A stretch of DNA of 64,000 nt from Psychrobacter coccoides (GCF_017498085.1 NZ_JAGBKM010000007.1:61383-125382); one strand, 5' to 3'; shown: positions 1 to 10,220, counted from the first letter of the stretch. Program-made: numbers and translations. Notes: generated by a model not told the origin, from the sequence alone.

Positions 1-1322
1 CGTGTAATGCGATTTACAATGGCCAATCCTAAGCCACTGCCTTGCGTCGTCCGGGCTGTCTCACCACGCTCAAAAGGCTGCATGATTCTCTCTAGCTGGT
101 CTTCTGCCACCCCATCGCCGCAGTCTCTGACACATATTACCAATTGCTCTTGCGCCTCCTTGTTGACTTCACTCTCACTTATCACTTCAGTGTCTTCTAC
201 GATATCAGCATCGGTAAATACGGGTTCTATGGTTGCTGACAGGTAGATTGGCGGTTTGCCGTAACGATTGGCATTGTTGACAAGATTGATGACTAGGCGT
301 TTGATGGAGAGGGGCCGGACAGGTACCGCCTTATTAAGCTCTGAATGATAAACAAACTTCATAGGGGCAAACTGCACCATAATCTCATTAAAGATAACAT
401 CTAAATGGGTCAGGTGTACGGGCTCATCTGAGCCATCTTTCATAAATGAAATAAACTGCTCCAAAATGGCATCCATATCCTCTATATCATAAATCAGACC
501 TTCACGAAAAAAGTCATCTGGTAGCATTTCTGCCGTCAAACGCATACGAGTCAGAGGGGTACGCAAATCGTGAGAAATACCAGCCAGCATAATCGTACGC
601 TCTTTTTGTGCTTGGTTGAGCGTGGTAAATAGTTGATTAAAGGCCATGTTAACTTGGCGAATCTCTGTAGGTCCCGTACGGGTGGGTAGAGTGGTGGCAT
701 GTCCAAGGCGGATATAGTTGGTAGCGGCACGTTGTAAGTGGCGTAGAGGACGGTTGAGCTGACGCACCAGCAAGACAATCGTTAATAGCGATAAAATGGG
801 CAGACCCAATAAAAACGATATTAACAGAGTTGGGCTATACTGTGAGTAGTACACCACGGGCTCACGGATCCAAAAGCTATCATCTCGGCTGTCTTGTACC
901 CATAGCTGCGGCGTGGGTTTGAACTTAAAGTATACCTCAACCGGGCGCCCCAGTTGTGCACCAATTTCTTGCTGTAACACATCGGTAAAGACCCCTACAA
1001 ACACCTTATCTTCCACCTGAGGAAAGTCGTTTGGATTCTCTACTACCACGACATGTGAGTGCCGATAGATCCACTGCTTCACTTGAGGGTTGTCTCTCCA
1101 GTCTCGTTTGGCGCTATTCATCAGCTGCAACTCACTGGTCAGATAGCGTGCATGGTTTTTTAGCTCGGGTAAATATAAACTACGCCAAAACAGCCAAATA
1201 GACAGACCTACACTAATGAAGACGATAAAAGTGACCATCAAAGTCGTCAGCCAACTATTAGAGTATGAACGGGGTAGCCTAAAAGTTGAGCGTAAACGAG
1301 ACGGATGGTTTGGCGTAGTCAT
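1..1322 (-). CDS. envZ: EnvZ-like sensor histidine kinase (3' end outside window)
   Basis: Two-component sensor kinase of the inner membrane. About 440 codons are visible; the C-terminal end lies beyond position 1. Translating the minus strand from the ATG at 1322 gives a membrane segment at residues 24-46, a periplasmic domain, a second membrane segment near 162-182, a HAMP region, and the H-box SHDLRTPLTRMRL with the phospho-acceptor His at about residue 251. An N-box (NLVNNANRYG) lies near residue 347, and a G-box (GSGLGLAIVNRI) sits at the window edge. Motif wording matches EnvZ closely. The OmpR-type regulator that normally precedes envZ is not upstream: the divergent neighbour is rpsP. 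It could be downstream, outside the window. The kinase assignment is firm; the EnvZ orthology is likely. Confidence 0.88.
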   Translation of the reverse strand, partial: MTTPNHPSRLRSTFRLPRSYSNSWLTTLMVTFIVFISVGLSIWLFWRSLYLPELKNHARYLTSELQLMNSAKRDWRDNPQVKQWIYRHSHVVVVENPNDFPQVEDKVFVGVFTDVLQQEIGAQLGRPVEVYFKFKPTPQLWVQDSRDDSFWIREPVVYYSQYSPTLLISFLLGLPILSLLTIVLLVRQLNRPLRHLQRAATNYIRLGHATTLPTRTGPTEIRQVNMAFNQLFTTLNQAQKERTIMLAGISHDLRTPLTRMRLTAEMLPDDFFREGLIYDIEDMDAILEQFISFMKDGSDEPVHLTHLDVIFNEIMVQFAPMKFVYHSELNKAVPVRPLSIKRLVINLVNNANRYGKPPIYLSATIEPVFTDADIVEDTEVISESEVNKEAQEQLVICVRDCGDGVAEDQLERIMQPFERGETARTTQGSGLGLAIVNRIT

Positions 1323-1462
1323 GAGAATCCAATTTTAGTATTAAATAAATATAAGCAGAATGTATTTTAGCACTATATATACACAATCTATGCTTAAGAC
1401 TGGTTTGGCTGCGCAACTATTTAAGTGATTGTAATCAAATAATTAAATAAGCACAGTTTATG

Positions 1463-1491
1463 TTTTCAATGAAATAAGACTGTGGTATAAT
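1463..1491 (+). promoter_or_regulatory. Probable sigma-70 promoter of rpsP operon
   Basis: A perfect TATAAT at 1486-1491 is preceded by TGG, giving an extended -10 (TGn). A weak -35 (TTTTCA, 1463-1468) lies 17 bp upstream. It sits about 40 bp before the rpsP start codon in the gap between the divergent kinase gene and rpsP. Read from sequence only. Confidence 0.6.
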
Positions 1492-1530
1492 TATGCCCTT
1501 TTTGGTATACCTGCGAAAGAGAGAATTCAC

Positions 1531-1800
1531 ATGGTTGTTATTCGTTTAGCACGGGGCGGTGCCAAGAAACGCCCATTTTATCAAGTAGTTGTTGCTGATC
1601 AACGCCGTGCGCGTGATGGCCGCTACATCGAAAACATTGGCTTTTTTAATCCGCTAGCTAAAGAGTCAGAAGAAGCTGTACGCCTAAACATGGAAGCGTA
1701 CAATGCATGGGTCGCCAAAGGTGCACAACCTTCTGACCGTGTTGCTTCATTGGCAAAAGCTTATAGCAAGTCTGCAACTACAACTGAAGCCACCGCTTAA
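1531..1800 (+). CDS. rpsP: 30S ribosomal protein S16
   Basis: Small-subunit ribosomal protein that binds 16S rRNA and helps assembly. The 89-residue product has the usual family length and the typical N-terminus [17 protein letters not shown], followed by [16 protein letters not shown] purine-rich stretch (AAGAGAG) precedes the ATG. It is first in the order rpsP-rimM-trmD-rplS, the conserved gammaproteobacterial arrangement, which supports the call. The C-terminal tail ([10 protein letters not shown]) is low complexity, as is common in this protein. Confidence 0.98.
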   Translation: MVVIRLARGGAKKRPFYQVVVADQRRARDGRYIENIGFFNPLAKESEEAVRLNMEAYNAWVAKGAQPSDRVASLAKAYSKSATTTEATA

Positions 1801-1937
1801 GTTTTGGTCATTGACGGTGACAGTATAAAAGCTGCGTTGTCTGAGTAAGTAGACTTTAGAGTACATAGCGTAGCTGGTATAGCCAGTGTACGCCATTAAT
1901 TGTTTTTGCTGTTTAAATTATTGCTAGGTTAGCTGCT

Positions 1938-2471
1938 ATGTCATCTGTACCAGACATTAACACCCTCATTAAAATTGGCCAGCTCAAAAAACCCTATGGT
2001 ATTAAGGGCTGGCTGTGGGTGTTTAGTGATACCGATGATCGTTCAGCGATATTTGATATGCAGCCGTGGTGGATAAAAACGGCGACTGGTATCAAGCCTT
2101 TGACGGTGAGTAAATGGCGTCAGCAAGGTTCAGGACTTGTTGCTCAGTTTGAACAGGTTCCTGATCGTAATATTGCTGAAACCATGAACGGTGTCACTAT
2201 CTGGGTCGCCAAGGACTCACTGCCTGAGCCTGAAGAAGACGAGTACTACTGGTCTGATCTGGTGGGTTTGCGAGTGATAAACGAGCAAAATGAGTATCTC
2301 GGTGATATTGCTGAAATGTTTGACAATGGCGCTCACGATATCATGCGTGTCGCTACTAATGCAGACAGTCTGGATAATGAAGAGCGTTTGATACCTTGGC
2401 ATAAGCAAACCGTATTGCAAGTCAATATGGCAGAGCAAACAGTCTTGGTGGCTTGGCCGAATGATTATTAA
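1938..2471 (+). CDS. rimM: Ribosome maturation factor RimM
   Basis: 16S rRNA processing and 30S assembly factor that binds S19 and acts late in maturation of the 30S head. The 177-residue product shows the RimM N-terminal barrel (KIGQLKKPYGIKGWLWV, from about residue 12). The C-terminal PRC-barrel begins near residue 100 (DEYYWSDLVGLRV) and contains the DNGAHDIMRV segment. It lies 137 bp after rpsP and 33 bp before trmD in the same operon. Confidence 0.97.
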   Translation: MSSVPDINTLIKIGQLKKPYGIKGWLWVFSDTDDRSAIFDMQPWWIKTATGIKPLTVSKWRQQGSGLVAQFEQVPDRNIAETMNGVTIWVAKDSLPEPEEDEYYWSDLVGLRVINEQNEYLGDIAEMFDNGAHDIMRVATNADSLDNEERLIPWHKQTVLQVNMAEQTVLVAWPNDY

Positions 2472-2504
2472 CAGTCATTATTGACTTAGTGTCTGTGAGG
2501 TCAG

Positions 2505-3281
2505 ATGTATTTTGCTGTGATTAGTATTTTTCCTGAAATGTTTGCGACGATTCGTGAGTTTGGTATCACGGGACGAGCAGTGACTCAGGAGCAAGTCATC
2601 ATTGAATGCATTAATCCACGTGATTATACGACAGACAATTATCGCCGTATTGATGAACGCCCCTATGGGGGTGGCCCTGGTATGGTGATGATGGCTGAAC
2701 CGTTAGCAAAAGCCATCGAAGAGGCACGTTTGCGAGCTAAAGAGCACGGTTGCCGTATCGACAAAGCGCATTGCCCAGTGGTTTATATGTCGCCACAAGG
2801 ACAGACGCTGAGTGAAGATAGTGTGGTCAAAATGACCGAGTATGACGGCATGATTTTATTGTGTGGTCGTTACGAAGGGATTGACGAACGCCTATTGATG
2901 CAGTATGTCGATATGGAAGTGTCACTTGGCGATTATGTTTTGACCGGTGGCGAACTGCCAGCGATGGTACTGATGGACAGTGTGATACGTCGTTTGCCAA
3001 ATGTTATGGGCGACGATAAGTCAGCAGAGCAAGATTCATTTGTTGATGGTCTACTCGATTGTCCACACTATACTAAGCCGCATGACTTTGCTGGTATGAA
3101 AGTGCCTGACGTTTTATTATCTGGACATCATGGTAATATCGCACAATGGCGTTTTGATAAACAGGTGAAGCGTACCAAAGCGCGGCGCCCTGATTTATGG
3201 CAAGCGTTTACGCCTACCAAGCAGCAAGCCAAGTGGCTAGAAGCAATGGCAAAGCAAAACAGCGTAGTAAAAAACAATTGA
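2505..3281 (+). CDS. trmD: tRNA (guanine-N1)-methyltransferase
   Basis: SPOUT-class methyltransferase that makes m1G37 in tRNAs and so prevents +1 frameshifting; it uses S-adenosylmethionine. The 258-residue product shows [11 protein letters not shown], then the trefoil-knot cofactor site GRYEGIDER (about residue 122) and [15 protein letters not shown] (from about 142), all diagnostic of TrmD. A GAGGT ribosome site lies just before the ATG. It is third in the rpsP operon; 187 bp separate it from rplS. Confidence 0.98.
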   Translation: MYFAVISIFPEMFATIREFGITGRAVTQEQVIIECINPRDYTTDNYRRIDERPYGGGPGMVMMAEPLAKAIEEARLRAKEHGCRIDKAHCPVVYMSPQGQTLSEDSVVKMTEYDGMILLCGRYEGIDERLLMQYVDMEVSLGDYVLTGGELPAMVLMDSVIRRLPNVMGDDKSAEQDSFVDGLLDCPHYTKPHDFAGMKVPDVLLSGHHGNIAQWRFDKQVKRTKARRPDLWQAFTPTKQQAKWLEAMAKQNSVVKNN

Positions 3282-3468
3282 ATCAAATATCACGACTTAT
3301 AAAAGTGAGTGTTTGAATATATAGAATTTTGTGCAACATCTGAACAGGTCATAAATGATGGCCGTTTGCCCAACCCCTTTATGTCGTATCTCATCAAGAT
3401 ATGATCAATTATTACAAACAGGTGATATGCGTGAAGCCTCTATCATCTAATGTGAGGAGATAACTCTC

Positions 3469-3891
3469 ATGAGCAACAAGCATCCATTGGTTCAAAGCAT
3501 TGAAAACTCACAGCTGCTTGATCGTCCAGACTTCGCAGCAGGCGATACCGTCGTGGTTCAAGTAAAAGTACGTGAAGGTGAGCGTGAGCGTTTACAGGCC
3601 TTTGAAGGTGTGGTTATCGCTAAGCGTAACCGTGGCCTAAATTCAGCATTTACTGTGCGTAAAATCTCAAGCGGTGTAGGTGTTGAGCGTGCATTCCAAT
3701 TGCATTCACCACTCATTGATAGCATTGAAGTGAAACGCCGTGGTGCTGTTCGCCGTGCGAAACTGTACTACTTACGTGAGCGTTCTGGTAAGTCAGCGCG
3801 TATCCGCGAAAGACTTGGTGGTCGTCCATCTGCTCAGAAAAAAACAGATGCCGGCGTACCTGATGCAGTAGAGACTGCACCTGGTATCTAA
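3469..3891 (+). CDS. rplS: 50S ribosomal protein L19
   Basis: Large-subunit protein at the 30S-50S interface. The 140-residue product carries the family core [39 protein letters not shown] and [17 protein letters not shown]. It is some 20 residues longer than the E. coli protein, through a C-terminal tail ending in [10 protein letters not shown] strong GAGGAG ribosome site lies 9 nt before the ATG. It closes the rpsP operon, which ends at the hairpin at 4050-4087. Confidence 0.98.
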   Translation: MSNKHPLVQSIENSQLLDRPDFAAGDTVVVQVKVREGERERLQAFEGVVIAKRNRGLNSAFTVRKISSGVGVERAFQLHSPLIDSIEVKRRGAVRRAKLYYLRERSGKSARIRERLGGRPSAQKKTDAGVPDAVETAPGI

Positions 3892-4049
3892 GGTTTTTGC
3901 TTAAACTTGCTGTCATAACCACGCTACTGACAATATCGCTTATGACTATTAGATAGTTCGTAGGGTGTATATGTTGCAGCAAAAGCGAGAGTAGATACAA
4001 GCCCTTATTCATAGGTTTATTTATAAATAAGTAGGCGTACCAAAAAGAC

Positions 4050-4087
4050 AAAACCCCAGTCTGTGCTGATGCCAGACTGGGGTTTTT
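4050..4087. terminator. Intrinsic terminator between rplS and the DUF4442 gene
   Basis: CCCCAGTCTG pairs with CAGACTGGGG across a 9-nt loop. The stem is preceded by A residues and followed by TTTTT on the plus strand, with TTTT on the minus strand. It lies between two convergent genes and probably serves both. Confidence 0.9.
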
Positions 4088-4135
4088 GTATATGTGGACT
4101 TTATGATTTATGAGCCCTAAATCACTTGATTGAAG

Positions 4136-4702
4136 TTATTTGACTTGCGTGTTAAAAGCCTCTATACGACTGCTTTGGGTCTTAGAGTTGCTATGCTTGC
4201 GTAGACGTATATAAAGGGTTTTTGTTACAGTGGCGATGACTTTTTGTTGTTCATCAACGATGTCAGTTTGGTATTCACGAAATACAGCCTCTCCGTCCTT
4301 TGCCAACTCCTGAATGACTGTTATTTCGGTACTGGGTATTTTCATTCGTGTGGTCACTTTGCTGGTACCAGGTGCCATAAATTCGATATGTGAGCTTTTA
4401 TCCCATACCACATAGGCACTGCCCAATTGGTGCATCAGCATCAGCATATAAAAAGGATCAACCATCGAGTACAAGCTACCACCGAACTGAGTACCAACGA
4501 TATTTTTGTTCCAAGCATTAAGCCCCATGCTGACCACACACAGACCCTGATCTAGATCGATGTGCTCTACTTTGATACCAGCACCGACATAGGGTGCATA
4601 AGTGTTAATACGTAATTTGAGCAGATGCGGCGTGAGTAGGGGCATCACGTTTTTTTTGGTTTTACGTCTTAGGTTCTCTAAGTTTTTAGGCAGTAAGCTC
4701 AT
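4136..4702 (-). CDS. DUF4442-type hotdog-fold protein (thioesterase-like)
   Basis: A 188-residue protein that I recognise as the DUF4442 group of the hotdog (PaaI-type thioesterase) superfamily. The central GTQFGGSLYSMVDPFYMLML corresponds to the hotdog helix region, and the C-terminal half reads as alternating beta strands with IVDEQQKVIATVTKTLYIR. No substrate can be deduced. An AGGA site lies about 6 nt before the ATG. It is transcribed alone, convergent with rplS and divergent from the DUF3360-like gene. A basic N-terminus (residues 8-20) precedes the fold. Confidence 0.75.
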   Translation of the reverse strand: MSLLPKNLENLRRKTKKNVMPLLTPHLLKLRINTYAPYVGAGIKVEHIDLDQGLCVVSMGLNAWNKNIVGTQFGGSLYSMVDPFYMLMLMHQLGSAYVVWDKSSHIEFMAPGTSKVTTRMKIPSTEITVIQELAKDGEAVFREYQTDIVDEQQKVIATVTKTLYIRLRKHSNSKTQSSRIEAFNTQVK

Positions 4703-5065
4703 ATTTTATCCTGTTGTCTTTGCAAGCTGATGTTAACGCTCTCTATCCTTAGCTTTATGCTCATAGCATACGTCAATCTATATGGGGTCTGTCGAATGGA
4801 CGTTAATCAAAAGACAACTATCATAATTAAAAATGACCGTTGTCACCAGTCTTAAAGCGTAACGAGCTTTGGATATTACTATTTTATTGCAAGTAATCGC
4901 TAATAAATGTTCGGTATTTCGCCACTAAACCTCGCATTATAGAATTCGATAGCATACAATGGCTGCCAATTTATATTAGATAGCTTGTTTTTTATACAAA
5001 TGCTATCTGTTCTAGGGCAAGCAAGTTTTCTAAACATTGAATCTCAGTCAACATAAGGAGATGTG
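4703..5065. other. 363-bp divergent intergenic region with a leader hairpin
   Basis: This gap must hold the promoters of the DUF4442 gene (leftward) and the DUF3360-like gene (rightward). The one clear structure is AGATAGC (4978-4984) pairing with GCTATCT (5002-5008), about 60 nt before the rightward start. I could not match it to a known riboswitch. No coding sequence is apparent. Confidence 0.5.
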
Positions 5066-6586
5066 ATGAGTAATACTCAGGCTCATAATCCAGAGTCCAA
5101 TCCTCAATCAACAAATCCATCTGATGATAATCAGTCAAAATCTTATTTAGAGCTACATAAACCAAACTCAAGTTTTGAAAGTCGTGATGACTATTTGAAT
5201 CATGAGCTACAAATCATGCAGCCCAAACGCTGGCGTCCTAACCTGCCATTTCGTGATTATCGTTTTGAGTATGAAGATACCATCCCAGCGATGGCAGCAA
5301 CCATTGGTAAGGTCGTGATGGTGGGCGCCATTGCCGCAACCTTTGCTGCACCACTGGGTTTAAGTGACGCTTTTGTGTTAGAAAACGTTCGTTATGAGCT
5401 GTTAATCGTTGCGTTTTTCGTCATTTTGTTTTCAGGGTTTTTATTACCTACGGCTAACCTTGCCGGTACGCATGGCCCTTTGATTCCTTTAATTCCTATT
5501 GTTGTCGCCGCTGGTGGCCACCCAATGGCCTTTGGTCTGCTTATTGGTGCCTTTGGTCTATTGCTGGCAATAAGTAAAGGAGGGAGTTTGCTGGCAAACT
5601 TGACCAGTAAAGGTGTGTGTGGTGGTCTGTTACTGTATTTAGGGTTTATTGGGACGACATCCCAAGTCAAAAACCTATTTGCTTGGGCAGAAGGCATAGG
5701 CATGGGGCATATCGCCTTTGTGGTGATTTTATTGACGATTGTGCTATATGCCGTGCTAGAAAATTACAATAAGCGCTGGCTGGCTGTACCGCTGAGCTGT
5801 GTGCTGGGTGGTGGTGTGGCTTTCGCAATGGGTGCTCCCTTTGAGTTCCATACGGGTCCTGGCCTGCCTAATATGAATCCAATGTATTGGTGGGGCGACA
5901 ACACAGGGTGGATGCTCGGTCTGCCAACGGTTGAAAGTTTCGTTGTGGTGTTGCCGTTTGCTGTGTTGGCAGTTGCCATGTGGTCACCAGACTTTTTAGG
6001 ACATCAGGTGTTTCAAAAGATCAGTTACCCTGAACGTACTCAGCGTGTACAGATGGATATCGATGACACCATGACCAGTGCTTCGATTCGTCAGGTCGCA
6101 GGTTCGGTACTTGGTGGTACCAACTTTGCGTCGTCATGGGGGACCTATATCGTCCCTGCAGCGATTGCTAAGCGTCCGATTCCTGCTGGTGCGGTACTGA
6201 CAGGGCTGTTCTGTCTTATAGCAGGAGTTTGGGGATATCCAATGGACTTGGCCATTTGGGAGCCAGTCATGTGTGTGGCGCTTATCGTTGGTGTCTTTAT
6301 TCCCTTGCTAGAGGCGGGCATGGAGATGACACGTGAAGGTAAAACCACGCAGTCTGCGGCCATAGTAGTGTTTGCTTCAGCCTTAGTGAATCCTGCTTTT
6401 GGTTGGTCAATTACTCTGGTACTTGATAACTTAGGCTTGATTGGCTCTAAAGAGCGTAGTGCAAACTTGACTAAGATGAGTCGCTGGATTATTCCAGTGG
6501 TAACTTTTGTGATATTGACCAGTGTGATGGCTATGGTAGGTATGTTGCCTGGTATTCCAGCGCTACTACCAAACTTCCGCCACTAA
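5066..6586 (+). CDS. DUF3360-like multi-pass membrane protein, probable transporter
   Basis: A 506-residue integral membrane protein with about a 75-residue hydrophilic N-terminus followed by some 12 hydrophobic segments (for example around residues 80-100, 110-130, 145-175, 215-240 and 475-495). Length and wording (LAGTHGPLIPLIPIVVAAGG, GTNFASSWGTYIVP) match what I remember of the DUF3360 family, which resembles xanthine/uracil and sulfate permease folds. The substrate is unknown. The ATG at 5066 is preferred to the in-frame GTG at 5063, because AAGGAG at 5055-5060 is then 5 nt away. The gene is monocistronic, with a terminator directly after. Confidence 0.7.
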   Translation: MSNTQAHNPESNPQSTNPSDDNQSKSYLELHKPNSSFESRDDYLNHELQIMQPKRWRPNLPFRDYRFEYEDTIPAMAATIGKVVMVGAIAATFAAPLGLSDAFVLENVRYELLIVAFFVILFSGFLLPTANLAGTHGPLIPLIPIVVAAGGHPMAFGLLIGAFGLLLAISKGGSLLANLTSKGVCGGLLLYLGFIGTTSQVKNLFAWAEGIGMGHIAFVVILLTIVLYAVLENYNKRWLAVPLSCVLGGGVAFAMGAPFEFHTGPGLPNMNPMYWWGDNTGWMLGLPTVESFVVVLPFAVLAVAMWSPDFLGHQVFQKISYPERTQRVQMDIDDTMTSASIRQVAGSVLGGTNFASSWGTYIVPAAIAKRPIPAGAVLTGLFCLIAGVWGYPMDLAIWEPVMCVALIVGVFIPLLEAGMEMTREGKTTQSAAIVVFASALVNPAFGWSITLVLDNLGLIGSKERSANLTKMSRWIIPVVTFVILTSVMAMVGMLPGIPALLPNFRH

Positions 6587-6602
6587 AACCTTTAGGAGTG
6601 GT

Positions 6603-6633
6603 AAAAAAGTCAGCTTAAGTGCTGACTTTTTTA
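6603..6633 (+). terminator. Intrinsic terminator after the DUF3360-like gene
   Basis: AAAAAAGTCAGC (6603-6614) pairs with GCTGACTTTTTT (6621-6632) around a 6-nt loop. This is a classic stem plus U-tract, 17 bp after the stop codon. Confidence 0.92.
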
Positions 6634-6716
6634 TGTCTATAGATAAGCTGATAATGATGCTTGCAAATTGATATTTATCGCCCCATAAATAGCTATATAT
6701 CAGCACCTTAAGAGCA

Positions 6717-8570
6717 ATGAGTTTTATGAGCAATGTCGTAAAAACCAGTCCGATGGATGATAAAAAACGTCGTCTTAACCACTTGATTAAACGCCTGCCA
6801 AACTTGCCAGGGGTATATAAAATGCTGGGCAAAAACGGTGATATTCTTTATGTTGGTAAAGCCAAGTCGCTTAAAAGTCGGGTCAACAGCTACTTTGCCA
6901 AAACCATTGACCATCCGAAGACACGAGCGCTGGTGGCACGTATTCATAATATTGAGACGATCATCACTCGCAGTGAGACTGAAGCGTTGCTGCTCGAGCA
7001 AAATCTGATAAAAGAACATCGTCCCCCGTATAATGTGTTGCTGCGTGATGATAAGTCTTATTTGTATGTGTTTATCTCAGCTGATAAGCCTTATCCTAGA
7101 TTGGCCTATGGTCGAGGTAAAGGCAATCATCAAAAGGGTCGTTTTTTTGGGCCATTTCCCTCTGCCCATGCTGCAAAAGAAACGCTGGTCTTGATGCAAA
7201 AAATGTTTCAGATGCGTCAATGTACCAATACCTTTTTTAAACAGCGCAAACGTCCTTGCCTTGAGTATCAAATTAAGCGCTGCCGGGCGCCTTGTGTCGG
7301 CCTGGTATCGCCAGAAGAGTATGCAGAAGATGTCAACAATACCATTCGCTTCTTAAAAGGCGACTCCAGTGATATTCATAATGCTTTGATTGAAAAGATG
7401 GAGAGTGCCGCTGAAGCGTTGGACTTTGAAAAAGCGGTGTTTTATCGTGATCAGCTGTCTATGTTGCGTGAAGTGCAGGCTAGACAAGCGGTATATACAG
7501 TACAGGGTGAAGCGGATGTCATTGCTATTGCCAGTCAAGCGGGTATGACTTGTATTAATGTCTTAACCGTACGCGGCGGGCGGGTGCTTGGCGGTAAAAA
7601 CTACTTTCCTGATGTCGATAGTAATGAGCCTTTAGCGGATAACTTGTCTGCTTTTATTACGTCGTTTTATTTTCAGGTTACCGATGACTTACCAAGCGAG
7701 ATTATATTGAGTCATCAGTTGCCAGATCAGCTTGCTGTCAGTGAGGCACTTGCCACGCACTTCGACAGTAAGGTCACCATTAAAACCAATGTACGTGAGC
7801 ATCGCTCAGAGTGGCTAGACTTGGCGAAGCTGAATGTTAATAATGCTTTAAAGACCAAGCTGGGCGACTATTTAGAGCTGCATGCACGCTTTAGAGCGCT
7901 CAAAGACGTCCTCGCTGACGTCACTGAGCGTACGATTGATCGTATCGAATGCTTTGATATTTCCCATACTATGGGTGAAGCGACTGTCGGCAGCTGTGTG
8001 GTGTTTGATCAAGGCGGTGCACGTAAGCGAGATTATCGTCAGTATACCATCCATGATATCCAAGGCGGTGATGATTATGCAGCGATGCAGCAAGTGCTAA
8101 CACGACGCTATAAAAAACAGCCGTTACCAGACTTGTTGCTTATCGATGGTGGTAAAGGTCAGCTGGGTATTGCCAAAGACGTCTTGACTGAGCTTGGTAT
8201 TTTAAATGACACACTGCTCGTTAGTGTGGCCAAAGGTGAGGGCCGTAAAGCGGGACTGGAAGTACTCCATTTTATCGATCATGAGCCGCTTGATTTACCC
8301 ATGGACAGCAAAGCGCTACATTTACTGATGCATATTCGTGATGAGGCGCATCGTTTTGCCATCACAGCGCACCGTAAGAAGCGTGATAAGCGCCGTTCGT
8401 CGTCAGTGCTGGAGGTGATACCCGGGCTGGGTGAAAAGCGCCGTCGTGACCTTCTCAATCACTTTGGCGGTATGCAGCAGTTGCTCGGTGCGTCACAGCA
8501 AGAGTTAGAAGGGGTGTCAGGTATTGGGCCAGTGCTTGCCAAAACCATTTATAAAGTATTGCATGAATAA
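6717..8570 (+). CDS. uvrC: Excinuclease ABC subunit C
   Basis: Nucleotide-excision-repair endonuclease that makes both incisions around a lesion when bound to UvrB on DNA. The 617-residue product (normal length) shows an N-terminal GIY-YIG nuclease (LPGVYKML then [19 protein letters not shown], residues 24-60). A UVR motif for UvrB binding lies near 205-240. The RNase-H-like nuclease core includes [13 protein letters not shown] near residue 413. Paired helix-hairpin-helix motifs ([26 protein letters not shown]) sit at the C-terminus. A second in-frame ATG at 6726 is an alternative start. The gene stands alone. Confidence 0.98.
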   Translation: MSFMSNVVKTSPMDDKKRRLNHLIKRLPNLPGVYKMLGKNGDILYVGKAKSLKSRVNSYFAKTIDHPKTRALVARIHNIETIITRSETEALLLEQNLIKEHRPPYNVLLRDDKSYLYVFISADKPYPRLAYGRGKGNHQKGRFFGPFPSAHAAKETLVLMQKMFQMRQCTNTFFKQRKRPCLEYQIKRCRAPCVGLVSPEEYAEDVNNTIRFLKGDSSDIHNALIEKMESAAEALDFEKAVFYRDQLSMLREVQARQAVYTVQGEADVIAIASQAGMTCINVLTVRGGRVLGGKNYFPDVDSNEPLADNLSAFITSFYFQVTDDLPSEIILSHQLPDQLAVSEALATHFDSKVTIKTNVREHRSEWLDLAKLNVNNALKTKLGDYLELHARFRALKDVLADVTERTIDRIECFDISHTMGEATVGSCVVFDQGGARKRDYRQYTIHDIQGGDDYAAMQQVLTRRYKKQPLPDLLLIDGGKGQLGIAKDVLTELGILNDTLLVSVAKGEGRKAGLEVLHFIDHEPLDLPMDSKALHLLMHIRDEAHRFAITAHRKKRDKRRSSSVLEVIPGLGEKRRRDLLNHFGGMQQLLGASQQELEGVSGIGPVLAKTIYKVLHE

Positions 8571-8615
8571 ACTTAAAATATGCCAAAGCAGTGTCTTCTA
8601 AGAGTAATAACCAAT

Positions 8616-8658
8616 AAAAATCGAGCTATCTATAAACATCTAGATAGCTCGATTTTTA
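8616..8658. terminator. Bidirectional terminator between uvrC and folA
   Basis: A 17-bp perfect stem: positions 8616-8632 pair with 8641-8657 around an 8-nt loop, flanked by A and T runs. It serves uvrC (plus) and folA (minus), which converge here. Confidence 0.95.
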
Positions 8659-8688
8659 TTTTTATGGTTTTTGATGCGTACGCCGCTG

Positions 8689-9273
8689 TTATTTATCTGC
8701 TTTTCTTTTATACGTCACAAACCGAAAATCCAATGCGCTTTTTTCATCGTGCATCTGCTTAGACTCTGCTGATATGGCAAATGCGCTTGGTAGCTCAGGA
8801 TAAAAAGCATCGCCATCAGCGATGTCGATATCGACATGGGTCAGCTCAATGCGATCCGTGTACATCAAGGCATCGCTAAATACCCGCTCGCCACCAATCA
8901 CCCAAATCGTATCAAGGTGTGCCCCATGTGCAAGGCTGGCCGCTTGTGTCAAGGCATCATCTAAATTATGTACCACGTAGGCATTATCTTTGCCTACCAG
9001 ACCTTTTTGCTCAGCATAATCTAACTGACTGGTGATAATGAAGCTGACACGCTTAGGAAGCGGCTTGCTACCCATAGATTCAAAAGTCTTACGACCCATA
9101 ATGACGATACCCTGAATGGCGCTATCACTAGCGCTGTCATTTTGTTTGGTCGTCATTTTTTTGAAATGCTGCAAATCTGTTGAGATATGCCATGGCAATT
9201 CATTATCGCAACCGATACAGCGATTGCTACTGATAGCAGCGATTTGGGCAACTTCGGTATGGGCATAGCTCAT
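8689..9273 (-). CDS. folA: Dihydrofolate reductase
   Basis: Reduces dihydrofolate to tetrahydrofolate with NADPH, renewing the cofactor oxidised by ThyA; target of trimethoprim. The 194-residue product shows the family landmarks IAAISSNRCIGCDNELPWH (substrate loop), the acidic active-site Asp in STDLQHFKK, IVIMGRKTFESMG for NADPH binding, and IWVIGGERVF. It is rather longer than the E. coli enzyme (159 residues), with a loop holding the sequence TKQNDSASDSA. AAAGGA precedes the ATG. It lies 47 bp downstream of thyA in the probable operon lgt-thyA-folA. Confidence 0.96.
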   Translation of the reverse strand: MSYAHTEVAQIAAISSNRCIGCDNELPWHISTDLQHFKKMTTKQNDSASDSAIQGIVIMGRKTFESMGSKPLPKRVSFIITSQLDYAEQKGLVGKDNAYVVHNLDDALTQAASLAHGAHLDTIWVIGGERVFSDALMYTDRIELTHVDIDIADGDAFYPELPSAFAISAESKQMHDEKSALDFRFVTYKRKADK

Positions 9274-9320
9274 AACGCATCCTTTTTATTGTCATCAAAA
9301 AACGAAATAGAAACAGCTGC

Positions 9321-10181
9321 TTATACTGCCACTTTGGCTTTGATAGCAGGGTGGGACTGATAGCCATTGACGCTAATATCTTCAAATTTAAACGCAAAAA
9401 TATCATCGATATCAGGGTTGAGCGTCAGGGTTGGTAAGTCATAAAGTTCGCGTGTCAGTTGTAGCTCAACTTGCTCACGGTGGTTTTGATAAATGTGACA
9501 GTCGCCACCTGTCCAGATAAATTCACCAACCTGCAATCCGCAAACTTGCGCCACCATATGAGTGAGCAGCGCATAGCTGGCGATATTAAAGGGTACGCCT
9601 AAAAATAAATCCGCTGAGCGCTGATACAGCTGACAGGAGAGCTTATTATCCGCCACAAAAAACTGAAACATGGTATGACAAGGGGGTAATGCCACTTGTG
9701 TGGCCTCAGATGGATTCCAGCCAGAGACGATTAAGCGTCGTGAGTTGGGGTTGGTTTTTATTTGCTCAATCACTTGGGTGATTTGATCGATACCATCGTT
9801 ATTATAGCGCCCGTCTTTATCTTTGGTAGCACCATAATTGCGCCACTGATGACCATAAATAGGCCCTAAATCACCAGCTGGACGATTGAAACGTGCTGTC
9901 TGCTCAGCGGTTGCCCATTCATTCCATATCCGCACGCCATGCTGTTGCAAGTAATCGACATGGGTACTACCACTCAAAAACCAGAACAATTCATAAACGA
10001 TGGATTTAAAGTGCACTTTTTTGGTGGTTAATAGTGGGAAGCCATCCGATAAGTCAAAACGCAGCTGCGCACCGAAGTGGCTGAGCGTCCCTGTACCGGT
10101 GCGATCGCCTTTTTCAGTGCCTGCACTCATAACGTGACGTAGCAAATCGAGATAGGCCTGTTCATTCTTTGTGCTAATCAT
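9321..10181 (-). CDS. thyA: Thymidylate synthase
   Basis: Methylates dUMP to dTMP using methylene-tetrahydrofolate and releases dihydrofolate for FolA. The product is about 286 residues, with the catalytic Cys in [13 protein letters not shown] (about residue 168), the [11 protein letters not shown] region and [12 protein letters not shown]. The ATG at 10181 is preferred; the reading frame also allows a TTG three codons earlier at 10190. An insertion near [14 protein letters not shown] makes it longer than the 264-residue E. coli enzyme. It sits between lgt and folA on one strand, as lgt-thyA does in E. coli. Confidence 0.97.
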   Translation of the reverse strand: MISTKNEQAYLDLLRHVMSAGTEKGDRTGTGTLSHFGAQLRFDLSDGFPLLTTKKVHFKSIVYELFWFLSGSTHVDYLQQHGVRIWNEWATAEQTARFNRPAGDLGPIYGHQWRNYGATKDKDGRYNNDGIDQITQVIEQIKTNPNSRRLIVSGWNPSEATQVALPPCHTMFQFFVADNKLSCQLYQRSADLFLGVPFNIASYALLTHMVAQVCGLQVGEFIWTGGDCHIYQNHREQVELQLTRELYDLPTLTLNPDIDDIFAFKFEDISVNGYQSHPAIKAKVAV

Positions 10182-10220
10182 GACATTCAACTTAAATAAA
10201 AACTAATTTCATTGGATAAA

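Noticed and set aside
4703..5065. Purine-type riboswitch before the DUF3360-like gene
   Set aside because: Only one hairpin is visible; no conserved purine, guanidine or NMT1-type core could be matched.
8580..8762. Short plus-strand reading frame after uvrC
   Set aside because: It runs through the uvrC/folA terminator and into the 3' end of folA; no ribosome site and no resemblance to a known protein.
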